Of a stretch of DNA of 14,325 bases, positions 6,934 to 14,325 are shown piece by piece. Every line of letters begins with the position of its first letter. Position 1 is the stretch's first letter. The notes beneath the pieces were generated by a model that was not told where the DNA came from, did not search any database, and saw only the letters and a list, made by a program, of their open reading frames with translations. Made by a program: the position numbers and the translations under genes. The stretch comes from JAYUKV01 sp043764135 (GTDB lineage: Bacteria; Patescibacteriota; JACMRA01): the NCBI GenBank assembly GCA_043764135.1, contig JAYUKV010000059.1, forward strand, positions 1-14,325. The letters run 5' to 3'.

Positions 6934-7920
6934 ATGAATGCCCTATCCCCTGCCTTCCAAACAATCCCAAACCTTAAACAGCTAGTCAAAAATACTAGGA
7001 TCAAAGCAATGCTCAAGGTTAACTCCGAAGCAATAGCAATGTATTTTGAAATAGGTAAAGAACTTGCCCTTAATATTGATAACAATGATGGAAGTAAAAA
7101 TATTGTTCGTGAAGCCTCTTTGGCATTGATTGAAGAGTTTGGCAAAGGTGAGGGTTATAGTGAAAGAAACTTGTTCAACATGATAAAATTCTATCGTGAA
7201 GCCGAGTTAGATTCTCAACTGCAACAGCTTGCTGCAGTTCTACCTTGGGGACATATTTGTACAATTTTGGATAGGGTGAAAGATGGTAAAGAACGGCTTT
7301 GGTATATGAAAACCGCTTTAGAAATCCAGTGGGGTCGAGAAACGTTAGAATACCATATCAAGCAAGATAGATACAACAAAGAAATGGTAAAAGGTGAGCC
7401 AACCACTAATTTTGAACTAAAATTGACTGAAAATAGTGAACTAGCCAGCGAAATCATCAAAGATGAATATATTATTGAGGTTTTTGGAGCAAAAAAGCAA
7501 ATGCTGGAGCGAGATATTGAAAACCAGATTATACGGAATATTAAAACATTTTTGACTGAACTTGGTGAAGGGTTTTGCTATATTGGCAACCAAAATAGCT
7601 TTGAAACTGATGGCGAACAGTACCGAACAGACCTACTTTTCTTTAATCGAAAGCTCAAGTGTCTATTTGCCATTGAGATTAAAGCGGGAAAGTTTAAACC
7701 TGAATATATCTCCAAGATGGAATGGTACTTACACCTACTAGATACCCAAATGAAACTACCAGATGAAAATCAATCAATTGGTATAATACTGTGTGGTTCT
7801 AAAGACAATTATCAAGTCAAAACCTTACTTAAAGACACCAGTCGTCCAATTGCTGTTGCTACTCATGAAATTATTGAGAAAATCGAGGCTAAAGTTGATG
7901 TATTGATGGGAGAAGAATAA
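6934..7920 (+). CDS. YhcG/DUF1016-like PD-(D/E)XK nuclease
   Basis: Predicted DNA nuclease of the YhcG (DUF1016) family, with a helical N-terminal domain and a C-terminal PD-(D/E)XK domain. In 328 residues counted from ATG 6934, the N-terminal part shows the family pattern IGKELAL, GYSERNLFNMIKFYREA and LPWGHICTILDRVKD. The C-terminal part has YRTDLLFFNRKLKCLFAIEIKAGKF, giving Asp233, Glu248 and Lys250 as the likely catalytic triad. An in-frame TTG at 6922 could add four residues; ATG was preferred because neither start has a Shine-Dalgarno site. The family is widespread in accessory and defence regions and its cellular role is poorly defined. It stands alone between the array and the ATPase gene, 24 nt upstream of the latter, and may be co-transcribed with it. 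A direct role in the CRISPR system is not indicated. Confidence 0.9.
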   Translation: MNALSPAFQTIPNLKQLVKNTRIKAMLKVNSEAIAMYFEIGKELALNIDNNDGSKNIVREASLALIEEFGKGEGYSERNLFNMIKFYREAELDSQLQQLAAVLPWGHICTILDRVKDGKERLWYMKTALEIQWGRETLEYHIKQDRYNKEMVKGEPTTNFELKLTENSELASEIIKDEYIIEVFGAKKQMLERDIENQIIRNIKTFLTELGEGFCYIGNQNSFETDGEQYRTDLLFFNRKLKCLFAIEIKAGKFKPEYISKMEWYLHLLDTQMKLPDENQSIGIILCGSKDNYQVKTLLKDTSRPIAVATHEIIEKIEAKVDVLMGEE

Positions 7921-7944
7921 AATTTTTATTATAGTAATGTAAAT

Positions 7945-9711
7945 ATGTATATCACAAAAATTAAAATTCAGAATTATAAAGGTATTGTTGATGATCTTAC
8001 TTTAGATTTGGATATGTCACCTAAAAGTAATATATTTACTTTAGTAGGCCTAAACGAATCAAGTAAATCTACTATTTTAGAGGCAATATATGATTTTGCT
8101 AATAATGTTGATGATAAAGAAGCGTATAAGTTAATACCGAAGAGTAAGGTAGGCAAATTTGATAGCTTTTCAGGAATAACTTTAACAGTAAACCTAAATG
8201 ATAATGATAAAACAAAAATTAGAGAATATTCTAAAACGCTTGATAGAAAAATTAATGAAATTGAATTTAAAGAGTCAATAGATGTTACAAAAAATTATAA
8301 TTTCAAAAATTCTAAATATACAGGAATTACAGAAAATAAAACTGATTTTATTGTCTTTAAAAATTCAAAAGGAAAAGTGATTGCAAAAGATAAGATAAAC
8401 CAAGTGTGGCAGTTTGTTAAAAACAATCTATTTCCTGAAATAATATTTTATAGAGATTTTTTATCTAAATTTCCTGAAAAAATCTATCTCGAGCCAAAAA
8501 CTACAAAGGAGCATCAGTATTTAGCAATAGTAAATGATATTCTTTTATCTGTTAATAAAGATTATACAATTAAAGAATCAATTTTAGAGCGACTAAAAAA
8601 TAATACCAGTTCTGATCAGTCATTACTTGATAGCGTTAAAAATGAATTATCCAATAAAGTAACGAAAACTTTGTATGAGGTATGGAATAAAATGAAAAAG
8701 GTACAATCAAAAGAAATATTAATAACAACTGGATCAGAAAGAGATGAGGCAGATGATAATATCCGATATTTTATTAAATTTCAAGTCAAAGATGGAGGTC
8801 AATCGTATCTAATTTCTGATAGAAGTTTAGGTTTTAGCTGGTTTTTTACATTTTTATTATACACCGAATTTAGAAAAGAAAGATTGACTAATTCAGGTGA
8901 AATATTATTTTTACTAGACGAACCCGCCTCGAACCTACATCAGACTGCTCAGCAAAGTTTACTGGGTACTTTTGAGCAAATAGCTGAAAAAGCAAAATTA
9001 GTTTATACCACACATAGCCATCACCTCATAAGTCCAAAATTTTTAGGAAGCACATATGTTATTAAAAATGAAGGATTAAATTATAATGAACCAGACGACT
9101 ATACTTTAAACAATACGAACATAAAAGCATATAAATATAGACAATTTGTTAGCTTTTTCCCTGAACAAACAGATTATTACAAGCCAATTCTTGACACTCT
9201 TAATTATAAACCAGGAATGCTAGAATATATAAATAAAATTGTCATTGTAGAAGGCAAATTTGATTATTTTGTATTTCGATATTTTAAAGAAATTGTATTT
9301 GAAAATAACGATGAATATAATTTTTATCCAGGAACAGGTGCATCACAGTTAGATATTCCAATTAGTATGTATGAATCTTGGGGCAAAGATTATCTTACAT
9401 TATTAGATGCGGATGCAGAAGGTATAAAGCAACAAAAAAGATACATTGATGAAATATCTTGTGAATCTAAAATTTTTACTCTTAAATCTATTGATAAAGA
9501 CTTTGCAGGATTTGACACAGAAAAGTTATTTACTGAATTAGAACGGCTTGAAATTTGTAAAGTATTTAATAAAAATTCTACAACATACAAAAAAAGCGAC
9601 TTTAACACAGGAATTCAAGAGCTATTTTTTCAAAAAATTATACCTACGTTTATTACAGATAAAACAAAAAATAATTTAAATTTAATACTAGGGCATAGCT
9701 GCACATTTTGA
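7945..9711 (+). CDS. OLD-like AAA ATPase with TOPRIM domain, 3' end replaced by transposon
   Basis: SMC/ABC-type ATPase fused to a TOPRIM nuclease domain, the architecture of OLD-family (overcoming lysogenization defect) defence proteins. Seen in 588 residues: an N-terminal strand with IQNYKGI; Walker A VGLNESSKST (35-43), in which the usual Gly before Lys41 is Ser; a signature-like SDRSLGFSW (291-299); Walker B LFLLDEPASNLH (321-332); and an H-switch TTHSHH (355-360). The TOPRIM motifs follow as IVIVEGKFD (Glu436) and LLDADAEG (Asp488, Asp490). The C-terminal LFFQKIIPTF is typical of the family end. The transposon begins at codon 583, so the last residues GHSCTF and the stop come from its inverted repeat; only a short tail is lost. 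Codon use is more A/T-biased than cas1-cas2, suggesting separate acquisition. Partner genes such as a GajB-type helicase are not seen. Confidence 0.88.
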   Translation: MYITKIKIQNYKGIVDDLTLDLDMSPKSNIFTLVGLNESSKSTILEAIYDFANNVDDKEAYKLIPKSKVGKFDSFSGITLTVNLNDNDKTKIREYSKTLDRKINEIEFKESIDVTKNYNFKNSKYTGITENKTDFIVFKNSKGKVIAKDKINQVWQFVKNNLFPEIIFYRDFLSKFPEKIYLEPKTTKEHQYLAIVNDILLSVNKDYTIKESILERLKNNTSSDQSLLDSVKNELSNKVTKTLYEVWNKMKKVQSKEILITTGSERDEADDNIRYFIKFQVKDGGQSYLISDRSLGFSWFFTFLLYTEFRKERLTNSGEILFLLDEPASNLHQTAQQSLLGTFEQIAEKAKLVYTTHSHHLISPKFLGSTYVIKNEGLNYNEPDDYTLNNTNIKAYKYRQFVSFFPEQTDYYKPILDTLNYKPGMLEYINKIVIVEGKFDYFVFRYFKEIVFENNDEYNFYPGTGASQLDIPISMYESWGKDYLTLLDADAEGIKQQKRYIDEISCESKIFTLKSIDKDFAGFDTEKLFTELERLEICKVFNKNSTTYKKSDFNTGIQELFFQKIIPTFITDKTKNNLNLILGHSCTF

Positions 9712-9726
9712 CCAAATGTGTATTAG
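9691..9726 (+). repeat. Left terminal inverted repeat (IRL)
   Basis: Starts GGGCATAGCTGCACATTTTG and continues to TATTAG. It matches the right end at 34 of 36 bases, and a GATTT just inside is also shared after a 1-nt shift. It contains an internal 7-bp dyad CACATTT/AAATGTG (9702-9708 and 9714-9720) with a 5-nt spacer. It supplies the stop codon of the interrupted ATPase gene. Most Tn3 ends begin GGGG; this one begins GGGC. Confidence 0.95.
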
Positions 9727-9737
9727 GATTTGAATTA

Positions 9738-10325
9738 TTACACTAAATATTTCTGCACTGTTGTTTTACTGATTTTAAGCTCTTTGGCTATATCGCGGAT
9801 ACTTTTGCCCTCCTGTTTCAATTTACTGATTTTGAGTTGTTTTTGAGGGTCTAACTCTTTTCTTCCCCAAGAACTATCTCCATCTTTAAGCATTTTAGCC
9901 CGCTTGTTAGCTACTCCTGACTTAACTCTATCTCTGATTAATTCTTTTTCAAATTCAGCGTAGGCGCTGTTAATACTGAATATTAGTCTACCCATAGCGG
10001 TAGTTGTATCAATAGACTCTTTGAAGGAAACAAAATCAATTCCTAAATCTTTGAATAATTCAAGCGAATCTACCAGCATCTTAAGACTTCTAGCAAAGCG
10101 GTCAAATTTCCAAACTAGGACTATATCAAATTTTCTTTGTTTGACTTGCTCAAACAGTTTATCAAGCTCAGGTCTGGATTTGACACTTCCTGAGGCTTTA
10201 TCCTCAAATATTTGATGTAGTACCCAGCCTCTTTTTTGAGCATACTCTTCTAAATCCCTGATTTGCATTGAGGTTGACTGTTCTTGAGTGGAGACCCTGG
10301 TATAGATGGCTACTTTTTTAGTCAT
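9738..10325 (-). CDS. tnpR: Serine site-specific recombinase (Tn3-type resolvase)
   Basis: Resolves the cointegrate formed during replicative transposition by recombining two res sites. The 195 residues show the resolvase/invertase catalytic domain: KKVAIYTRVSTQEQ with nucleophile Ser12 and Arg10, the VLVWKFDRFARSL segment with conserved Asp and two Arg, GIDFVSFKESIDTTTAMGRLIFSINSAYAEFEKELIRDRVKSG along the long helix, and a C-terminal helix-turn-helix in KSIRDIAKELKISKTTVQKYL. Length and domain order are normal for the family. Its first 8 nt overlap the end of the upstream cupin-like gene, so it is translated from a shared leftward mRNA. Its stop lies 11 bp inside the left inverted repeat. 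In Tn3 the resolvase also represses tnpA; that is plausible here but not shown. Confidence 0.95.
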   Translation of the reverse strand: MTKKVAIYTRVSTQEQSTSMQIRDLEEYAQKRGWVLHQIFEDKASGSVKSRPELDKLFEQVKQRKFDIVLVWKFDRFARSLKMLVDSLELFKDLGIDFVSFKESIDTTTAMGRLIFSINSAYAEFEKELIRDRVKSGVANKRAKMLKDGDSSWGRKELDPQKQLKISKLKQEGKSIRDIAKELKISKTTVQKYLV

Positions 10326-10701
10326 TGATATCTAAATTTAAGAACCTTCCCTCTTCATACGCTGGAAAACATACCTCAAAACAGGTCAATTCTTCATTTA
10401 CGTTAGCTGTCCATTGCATAATATCATCAACTACCAAATCAATTTGAAATTCTTGATTTTTATTTCCTACTTTATAACTTTCAGGAGTTTTATTTTGATT
10501 CTGTACTACAAGCTCTCCGCTTCCAGAAATATAACCTTCTATAGTTCTATCCCCTTTTAAAATTTTCTGCTTTGGTGTGTTTTCTCCTTTTGATATTTCA
10601 ATGATCCCTAGATCGCAATTGCTTCTATTTTTAAATTTATAAACATGGCAAACAACTCCTAATTTTACCTTTATTGTTTCAATAAATTCTACTGGCTCCA
10701 T
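10318..10701 (-). CDS. Small cupin-like passenger protein of the transposon
   Basis: A 127-residue protein of unknown function. The pattern looks like a single beta-barrel cupin: KILKGDRTIEGYISGSGELVV in the middle, a second strand-rich stretch, then ELTCFEVCFPAYEEGRF at the end. The classical cupin histidines are absent from these positions, so a metal-dependent enzyme is not supported; a sugar- or ligand-binding or regulatory role is equally possible. It is the first gene of the leftward operon and overlaps tnpR by 8 nt, which implies translational coupling. It lies inside the inverted repeats and so moves with the element. The start at 10701 is the only ATG that keeps the whole domain. Confidence 0.7.
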   Translation of the reverse strand: MEPVEFIETIKVKLGVVCHVYKFKNRSNCDLGIIEISKGENTPKQKILKGDRTIEGYISGSGELVVQNQNKTPESYKVGNKNQEFQIDLVVDDIMQWTANVNEELTCFEVCFPAYEEGRFLNLDIND

Positions 10702-10893
10702 TATTCCGTTCAGGGCGAATTCCTTAAGTATATATGTACCAGTAAACTACAGTATTTTGATACAGTCAAATGAATGGTAAAAAAGTATGGTTTTATCAAG
10801 TTTTCAGGAAGATAATTTTTAACAGGTAATCTGGTACAGTTTTATAATCTAATATATGCTACTATTTAGATACACAAAAGTACTTTTAATGAT
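10702..10893. promoter_or_regulatory. Divergent promoter and putative res site
   Basis: This noncoding stretch separates the leftward resolvase operon from tnpA, where Tn3-family elements keep their res site. TGTACCAG (10735-10742) and CTGGTACA (10831-10838) are a perfect 8-bp inverted pair. Between them GTAT-TTTG-ATAC (10752-10763) forms a small dyad, and TACAGT occurs twice. These could be resolvase-binding subsites, but I cannot match them to a known three-subsite res pattern. Confidence 0.5.
10819..10848 (+). promoter_or_regulatory. Probable tnpA promoter
   Basis: TTAACA (10819-10824) and a consensus TATAAT (10843-10848) are 18 bp apart, 45 nt upstream of the tnpA start. The inverted pair CTGGTACA at 10831-10838 lies in the spacer, so a protein bound there, perhaps the resolvase, would block this promoter. 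Confidence 0.55.
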
Positions 10894-11955
10894 ATGCCAA
10901 TATTTAAGATTTTAAATGCCGAGGAGAGGAGGCAGTTTGATAGCCCACCAAAATTCAATGGAGAGGACAGGAAAAAGTATTTTAGACTGAACCAAAAACT
11001 AGAATCAGTTCTAAATGGATTGAGAACTCCAACAACTAAAGTAACTTTTCTTTTGAGTTATGGTTATTTGAAAGCTAGTGGAAAGCTGTTTCAAGGATTT
11101 AGTGATGACGATCTAGATTTTGTAATTTCAGCACTGGGTTTTGAAAAAGATCAGATTGATATATCAAAATACACCAGATTTATAGCTAGAAGTCATAAGA
11201 AATTAATTTTAAAACATTATGAATACTCAGATTTAGAGATTAATTATGAAATTAAGCTTAGAGAGGAAATTAGATTCTTTCTACGCTCTCAAACAAGGCA
11301 GAGACAAATATTTGGCTCTCTAGCTGATAAGATGGTTAAAGATGGGGTACTACTCCCAACATACAATTATCTGGCTTCAATAATTGATGAGGAGGTTAGA
11401 AATTATGACCTCACAATTGAAACTAAGCTCAAAGCCAGCTTAACTTCAGAGGATATTGCTGAGTTTGAAGGACTATTAACCAAGTCTAAATCTACAAAGG
11501 GAGGTGAATTAGATGAAACCCTACCAGAAAACACTCCTTATATTCTAACTGAATTTAAACGTTTTAACCAATCTTTTAAGCCCTCTAAGATCAAGAAAAA
11601 TATTAACGCACTCCAAAAACTCAAGAACCTATATAATAGATTTGAGCCTGCAAAAGAAGCTGTTAATTTTACTGATGAAGGAATTAAATATTATGCCCAA
11701 TTAACAATTAATCAAAAACTCTATCAGATTATTAGAAAAGGTAGTGATGCAAGGCTCGTTTACTTCTATTGCTTTATTAAACACCAGTATTACACCATTA
11801 ATGACACTTTAGGGCTAAACATGCCACAACTTTTCGCAATCAAGTTAAAAGAGTCTGTGATGAAAACTATTTTGAAAACAGAAAACAGCGCGAACAATTA
11901 CTTAAAGAAGCTCAAGAATCAAGAAAGAAGCAATATATCAGCATTCAAACTATGA
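10894..11955 (+). CDS. tnpA: Tn3 transposase, N-terminal part (frame 1)
   Basis: The DNA-binding, non-catalytic half of a Tn3 TnpA. The N-terminal ERRQFDSPPKFNGEDRKKYF and the helical LLSYGYLKASGKLFQGFSDDDL followed by the YTRFIARSHKKLILKHYEYSD segment match the DUF4158 region that binds the terminal repeats. The 353 residues end where the coiled region before the catalytic domain should continue. In the -1 frame, from about 11850, the reading ENRKQREQLLKEAQESRKK runs without a stop into the second frame, and looks more like TnpA than the last ~35 residues here (ILKTENSANNYLKKLKNQ onward). The real junction is therefore probably near 11855-11885, where short A-runs occur. The two parts together give about 1,020 residues, normal for TnpA. 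Confidence 0.85.
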   Translation: MPIFKILNAEERRQFDSPPKFNGEDRKKYFRLNQKLESVLNGLRTPTTKVTFLLSYGYLKASGKLFQGFSDDDLDFVISALGFEKDQIDISKYTRFIARSHKKLILKHYEYSDLEINYEIKLREEIRFFLRSQTRQRQIFGSLADKMVKDGVLLPTYNYLASIIDEEVRNYDLTIETKLKASLTSEDIAEFEGLLTKSKSTKGGELDETLPENTPYILTEFKRFNQSFKPSKIKKNINALQKLKNLYNRFEPAKEAVNFTDEGIKYYAQLTINQKLYQIIRKGSDARLVYFYCFIKHQYYTINDTLGLNMPQLFAIKLKESVMKTILKTENSANNYLKKLKNQERSNISAFKL

Positions 11956-13967
11956 AATCTATTATTAAGGATGGTGGGCTTACAGATGAGCAAAAAGTAG
12001 TAAAACTGAATAAACTAATTGAAGAGGTTGAAAAATCCTTAATATCAAACCAAACTATTAGAGATATTGAAGAGGTAAGACAAAAAGATGAGTTCTATTT
12101 TATGGAAGTAAACTATCGTAAATTAGCCTCAAAACTAGGAAATGTTATTAAGGAGATAGAGTTTAACAAAGAGCAAACTGACAATCCTGAGTTACTAAAA
12201 GCCATTGAGCATTATATCGTTACAAACGGTGAGGTTGGTGTTAAGCCACCAAGAGAGTTTTTATCTTCTCAGCAAAGGAAAAAACTTAAGAAAGGTAAAG
12301 AATTTAGGAAAAACCTGTATAAAGTGTTATTATTTCTTGCTGTTGCCGAGAATTTGCGAGCTGGTAGAATCAATCTCATATATTCCTACAAATACCGCAG
12401 TGCTGAGGAATACTTGTTTGAAACCAATGATTTTGAACAGAATCAAGATAAATATCTGAACCTTGCGGTATTAGAGGATAAAAAAGACTTTACTAAAGTT
12501 AGTGCTACTTTGACCAGTAAATCAAATGAAACTTACACCAGTGTTAATGAGCATATCCTCCAGGGTATAAACACCTCGATTCAATTTGATAGTAGGGAGA
12601 GGTTTACAATTTCAACACCAAAACTACCTGAGTCAAAAACCAAATTATCAGACCTTTTACCCAAGGAAAAGTACATCTCTTTGATTGAAATCATGTATTT
12701 AATTGCTAATTCTACCAGTTTCTGTGATTTGTTTGAGTCCAGCCAGCACGGTGGTAATAAGCAAAAGATTGATAGAAAGGTGCTTCTAGCAACCATTTTT
12801 GCCCTTGGCTGTAATATTGGTGTAAGCAGGGCAGCTAAAATCACCAAACTTCCTGAAAGCGAGCTTGAGTATGCCAAAAAATGGTTTCTATCTCAAGAGA
12901 ATTTAAAAGAAGCCAACGAAAAGATAGTTGAGGCTATAACCAAACTTGATTTGCCTAACATTTACAAACAAATTGACGGAAAGCTTTACACCTCTAGTGA
13001 TGGACAAAAAGTTATCAATAATACTGAAACTCAAAACGCCAATTATTCCTATAAATACGGAGGTGGAGCAAGATTGAGTGTGAATTACACCCACATTGAT
13101 ATGAGACATATCTTGTTTAATTCTACCGTTATTTCAGCTTCTGAACGAGAAGCTATTTATGTAGTAGATGGACTACTTCATTCCAAATGGATTAAAAGCG
13201 ATATTCACTCAACAGATACTTTTGGAGCTACTGAAGCTGTTTTCGGTCTTTGGTATCTTCTCGGTTTTGATCTAGTACCAAGAATTAAGGACTTAAATGA
13301 TCAAACTTTGTATGCAGTAGAGCATAAATATATCTATGAAGACAAAAAGTACAAACTTGTACCTGTGAGGAAGATTAAGCTAGAGCTGATTGAACAGGAG
13401 TGGGTCAACCTGCTTCGACTTGCCACAAGCATCAAACTTGGTGTTTGTTCAGGCTCACAAATCCTTAAAAGGCTTAATTCTTATTCCAGAAAAAACAATC
13501 TGTATTTAGCCTTAAGAGAATTAGGAAGACTGATAAAATCAGTTACAATATTAACTTACCTAGATGACCCAAAACTTAGAATGATGGTAGAAAAGCTACT
13601 AAATGTAGTTGAACACTCTAATAGATTCAGTAAAGTAGTTTGGTTTGGCAACGGTGGTGAAATGTATATTAAAGAGAAAGAAAACCAAGATATAGCCGAA
13701 AGCTGTAAGAGATTGCAAGAGAATAGTATAATTCTACACAATTACTATTGCCTGACTGATTTAGTTCAAAATGAACCAGATGAAGAGAAAAAGATTAAGA
13801 TGCTTCGAATTGTTAGAAATGGATCTCCTATATCTTGGTCTCATATTAATTTATTTGGTGAGTACAACTTTAATGAAGAAGATAACCAAGATTCACTAGA
13901 CTTAAATCCGTCTAGAATTAGCGAGTTCAGATTGGATGATTATCTGGACAGGCTAAATGGTGATTAA
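11952..13967 (+). CDS. tnpA: Tn3 transposase, C-terminal catalytic part (frame 2)
   Basis: Contains the RNase H-like DDE core of the Tn3 transposase: YTSSDGQKV with Asp350, HSTDTFGATEAVFGLWYLLGF with Asp422 followed by PRIKDL, and LLNVVEHSNRF with Glu554, then the family tail PISWSHINLFGEYNF. ATG 11952 overlaps the stop of the first part as ATGA, so coupled re-initiation is possible. However, the frame stays open upstream to a stop at 11802-11804 and encodes TnpA-like sequence there, so this ATG is probably internal to the ancestral gene. A 1-base deletion, a sequencing error in an A-run, or -1 ribosomal frameshifting would all give this picture. I found no canonical X-XXY-YYZ slippery heptamer. 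Confidence 0.9.
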   Translation: MKSIIKDGGLTDEQKVVKLNKLIEEVEKSLISNQTIRDIEEVRQKDEFYFMEVNYRKLASKLGNVIKEIEFNKEQTDNPELLKAIEHYIVTNGEVGVKPPREFLSSQQRKKLKKGKEFRKNLYKVLLFLAVAENLRAGRINLIYSYKYRSAEEYLFETNDFEQNQDKYLNLAVLEDKKDFTKVSATLTSKSNETYTSVNEHILQGINTSIQFDSRERFTISTPKLPESKTKLSDLLPKEKYISLIEIMYLIANSTSFCDLFESSQHGGNKQKIDRKVLLATIFALGCNIGVSRAAKITKLPESELEYAKKWFLSQENLKEANEKIVEAITKLDLPNIYKQIDGKLYTSSDGQKVINNTETQNANYSYKYGGGARLSVNYTHIDMRHILFNSTVISASEREAIYVVDGLLHSKWIKSDIHSTDTFGATEAVFGLWYLLGFDLVPRIKDLNDQTLYAVEHKYIYEDKKYKLVPVRKIKLELIEQEWVNLLRLATSIKLGVCSGSQILKRLNSYSRKNNLYLALRELGRLIKSVTILTYLDDPKLRMMVEKLLNVVEHSNRFSKVVWFGNGGEMYIKEKENQDIAESCKRLQENSIILHNYYCLTDLVQNEPDEEKKIKMLRIVRNGSPISWSHINLFGEYNFNEEDNQDSLDLNPSRISEFRLDDYLDRLNGD

Positions 13968-13997
13968 TAAGACAAATGAGAAATAATCTGGAAATCT

Positions 13998-14033
13998 CTA
14001 ATACACATTTGGTTAAAATGTGCATCTATGCCC
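13998..14033 (-). repeat. Right terminal inverted repeat (IRR)
   Basis: Read leftward from 14033 it starts GGGCATAGATGCACATTTTA and ends TATTAG, differing from the left end at two of 36 positions. The internal CACATTT/AAATGTG dyad is kept. It begins 30 nt after the tnpA stop. The next five bases outward are AAGTG, unlike TACTA at the left end. Confidence 0.95.
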
Positions 14034-14325
14034 AAGTGGATTTGTTTTTAACTAAAACAGAAAATATTAATGGCATACAAAAAAATATAATTGTAGAAAT
14101 AAAAAGGGCATCTATTAAACTTACAAAAGATAAGGAGCATAGCCAGATTGAAAAATATAAAAAATCAATATTATAACAAAATATTTGTAATGGGAATAAT
14201 CAAAAATAGGAATTTTATCTAATAGGTAAAGATTACGATAGTGATATTAATGAGCTAATTGAATCAAATAAAAATCACGGTGAAGCTGACAAAGGGTTAA
14301 CTTTATCAATTAATAATGGTAATAT
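14034..14325 (+). pseudogene. Remnant of a nuclease-like gene, broken by the transposon and two stops
   Basis: One frame encodes VDLFLTKTE, then IIVEIKRASIKLTKDKEHSQIEKYKKSIL, then a TAA (14174-14176), a short stretch, a TAG (14207-14209), and EFYLIGKDYDSDINELIESNKNHGEA, running off the edge. All pieces are in the same frame. IIVEIKR...QIEKY resembles the PD-(D/E)XK domain found at the C-terminus of some large ATP-binding defence-type proteins, where WEFYLIG usually follows; a TGG to TAG change would explain the second stop. The 5' part is absent because the transposon end lies directly in front. Exact parent family is not certain. Confidence 0.65.

Larger units (their letters stand above)
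9691..14033. mobile_element. Tn3-family transposon, 4,343 bp
   Basis: Replicative transposon defined by inverted repeats at 9691-9726 and 13998-14033, enclosing a serine resolvase, a cupin-like passenger, a divergent regulatory region and a transposase in two frames. Gene content and divergent tnpR/tnpA order fit the Tn3 family. No 5-bp target duplication is present: TACTA lies outside the left end and AAGTG outside the right. The left end sits in an OLD-like gene and the right end abuts an unrelated nuclease remnant. A deletion next to the element, or recombination between two copies, would explain this. With tnpA split, current mobility is uncertain. Confidence 0.93.

Noticed and set aside
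9390..9608. Minus-strand frames inside the ATPase and transposase genes
   Set aside because: They are shadows of strongly supported plus-strand genes.
11840..11955. Canonical -1 slippery heptamer in the tnpA overlap
   Set aside because: Reading the first frame codon by codon, no X-XXY-YYZ heptamer is in register, so programmed slippage cannot be claimed from sequence alone.
13976..14176. A 66-codon gene starting before the right transposon end
   Set aside because: Its first ~20 codons are the inverted repeat and adjacent DNA; only the part after 14034 is real, as a remnant of a broken gene.

Overview
The window is AT-rich DNA (by eye about one third G+C) from an uncultured-looking bacterium. 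Nothing names the organism. A very large Cas12-type effector, weak or absent Shine-Dalgarno sites and densely packed accessory genes would fit a Candidate Phyla Radiation (Patescibacteria) genome, but that is inference. No ribosomal, tRNA or housekeeping gene is present: the whole window is accessory DNA.

Left part (1-6685) is a type V CRISPR-Cas locus. A lysine-rich effector of at least 1,253 residues is read leftward from 3760 and leaves the window before its last RuvC motif. Diverging from it are cas1 and cas2 (4143-5622). Next comes a noncoding stretch with a strong anti-repeat followed by a perfect hairpin (5669-5735), which looks like a tracrRNA. Then comes an array of 14 identical 37-nt repeats with unusually short 22-nt spacers (5801-6603), followed by a possible terminator. 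A 20-bp box just 5' of the anti-repeat recurs upstream of cas1, where it precedes a second, gapped anti-repeat that ends in a T-run. Long effector, Cas1 plus Cas2, 22-nt spacers and two tracr-like elements do not match any type V subtype I can name with confidence. This is the best candidate for an undescribed system here.

Middle part (6934-9711) holds two genes typical of defence islands: a YhcG/DUF1016-like PD-(D/E)XK nuclease, and an OLD-like ATPase with a C-terminal TOPRIM domain. The ATPase has lost its last few codons to a transposon.

Right part (9691-14033) is a 4.3-kb Tn3-family transposon bounded by near-identical 36-bp inverted repeats. It carries a leftward serine resolvase, a small cupin-like passenger that overlaps the resolvase start, a divergent promoter/res-like region, and a transposase split into two overlapping frames. 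The sequences flanking the two ends do not form a target duplication. Beyond the right end (14034-14325) lies the decayed C-terminal part of a different nuclease-like gene with two in-frame stops, so the transposon joins two unrelated gene fragments.
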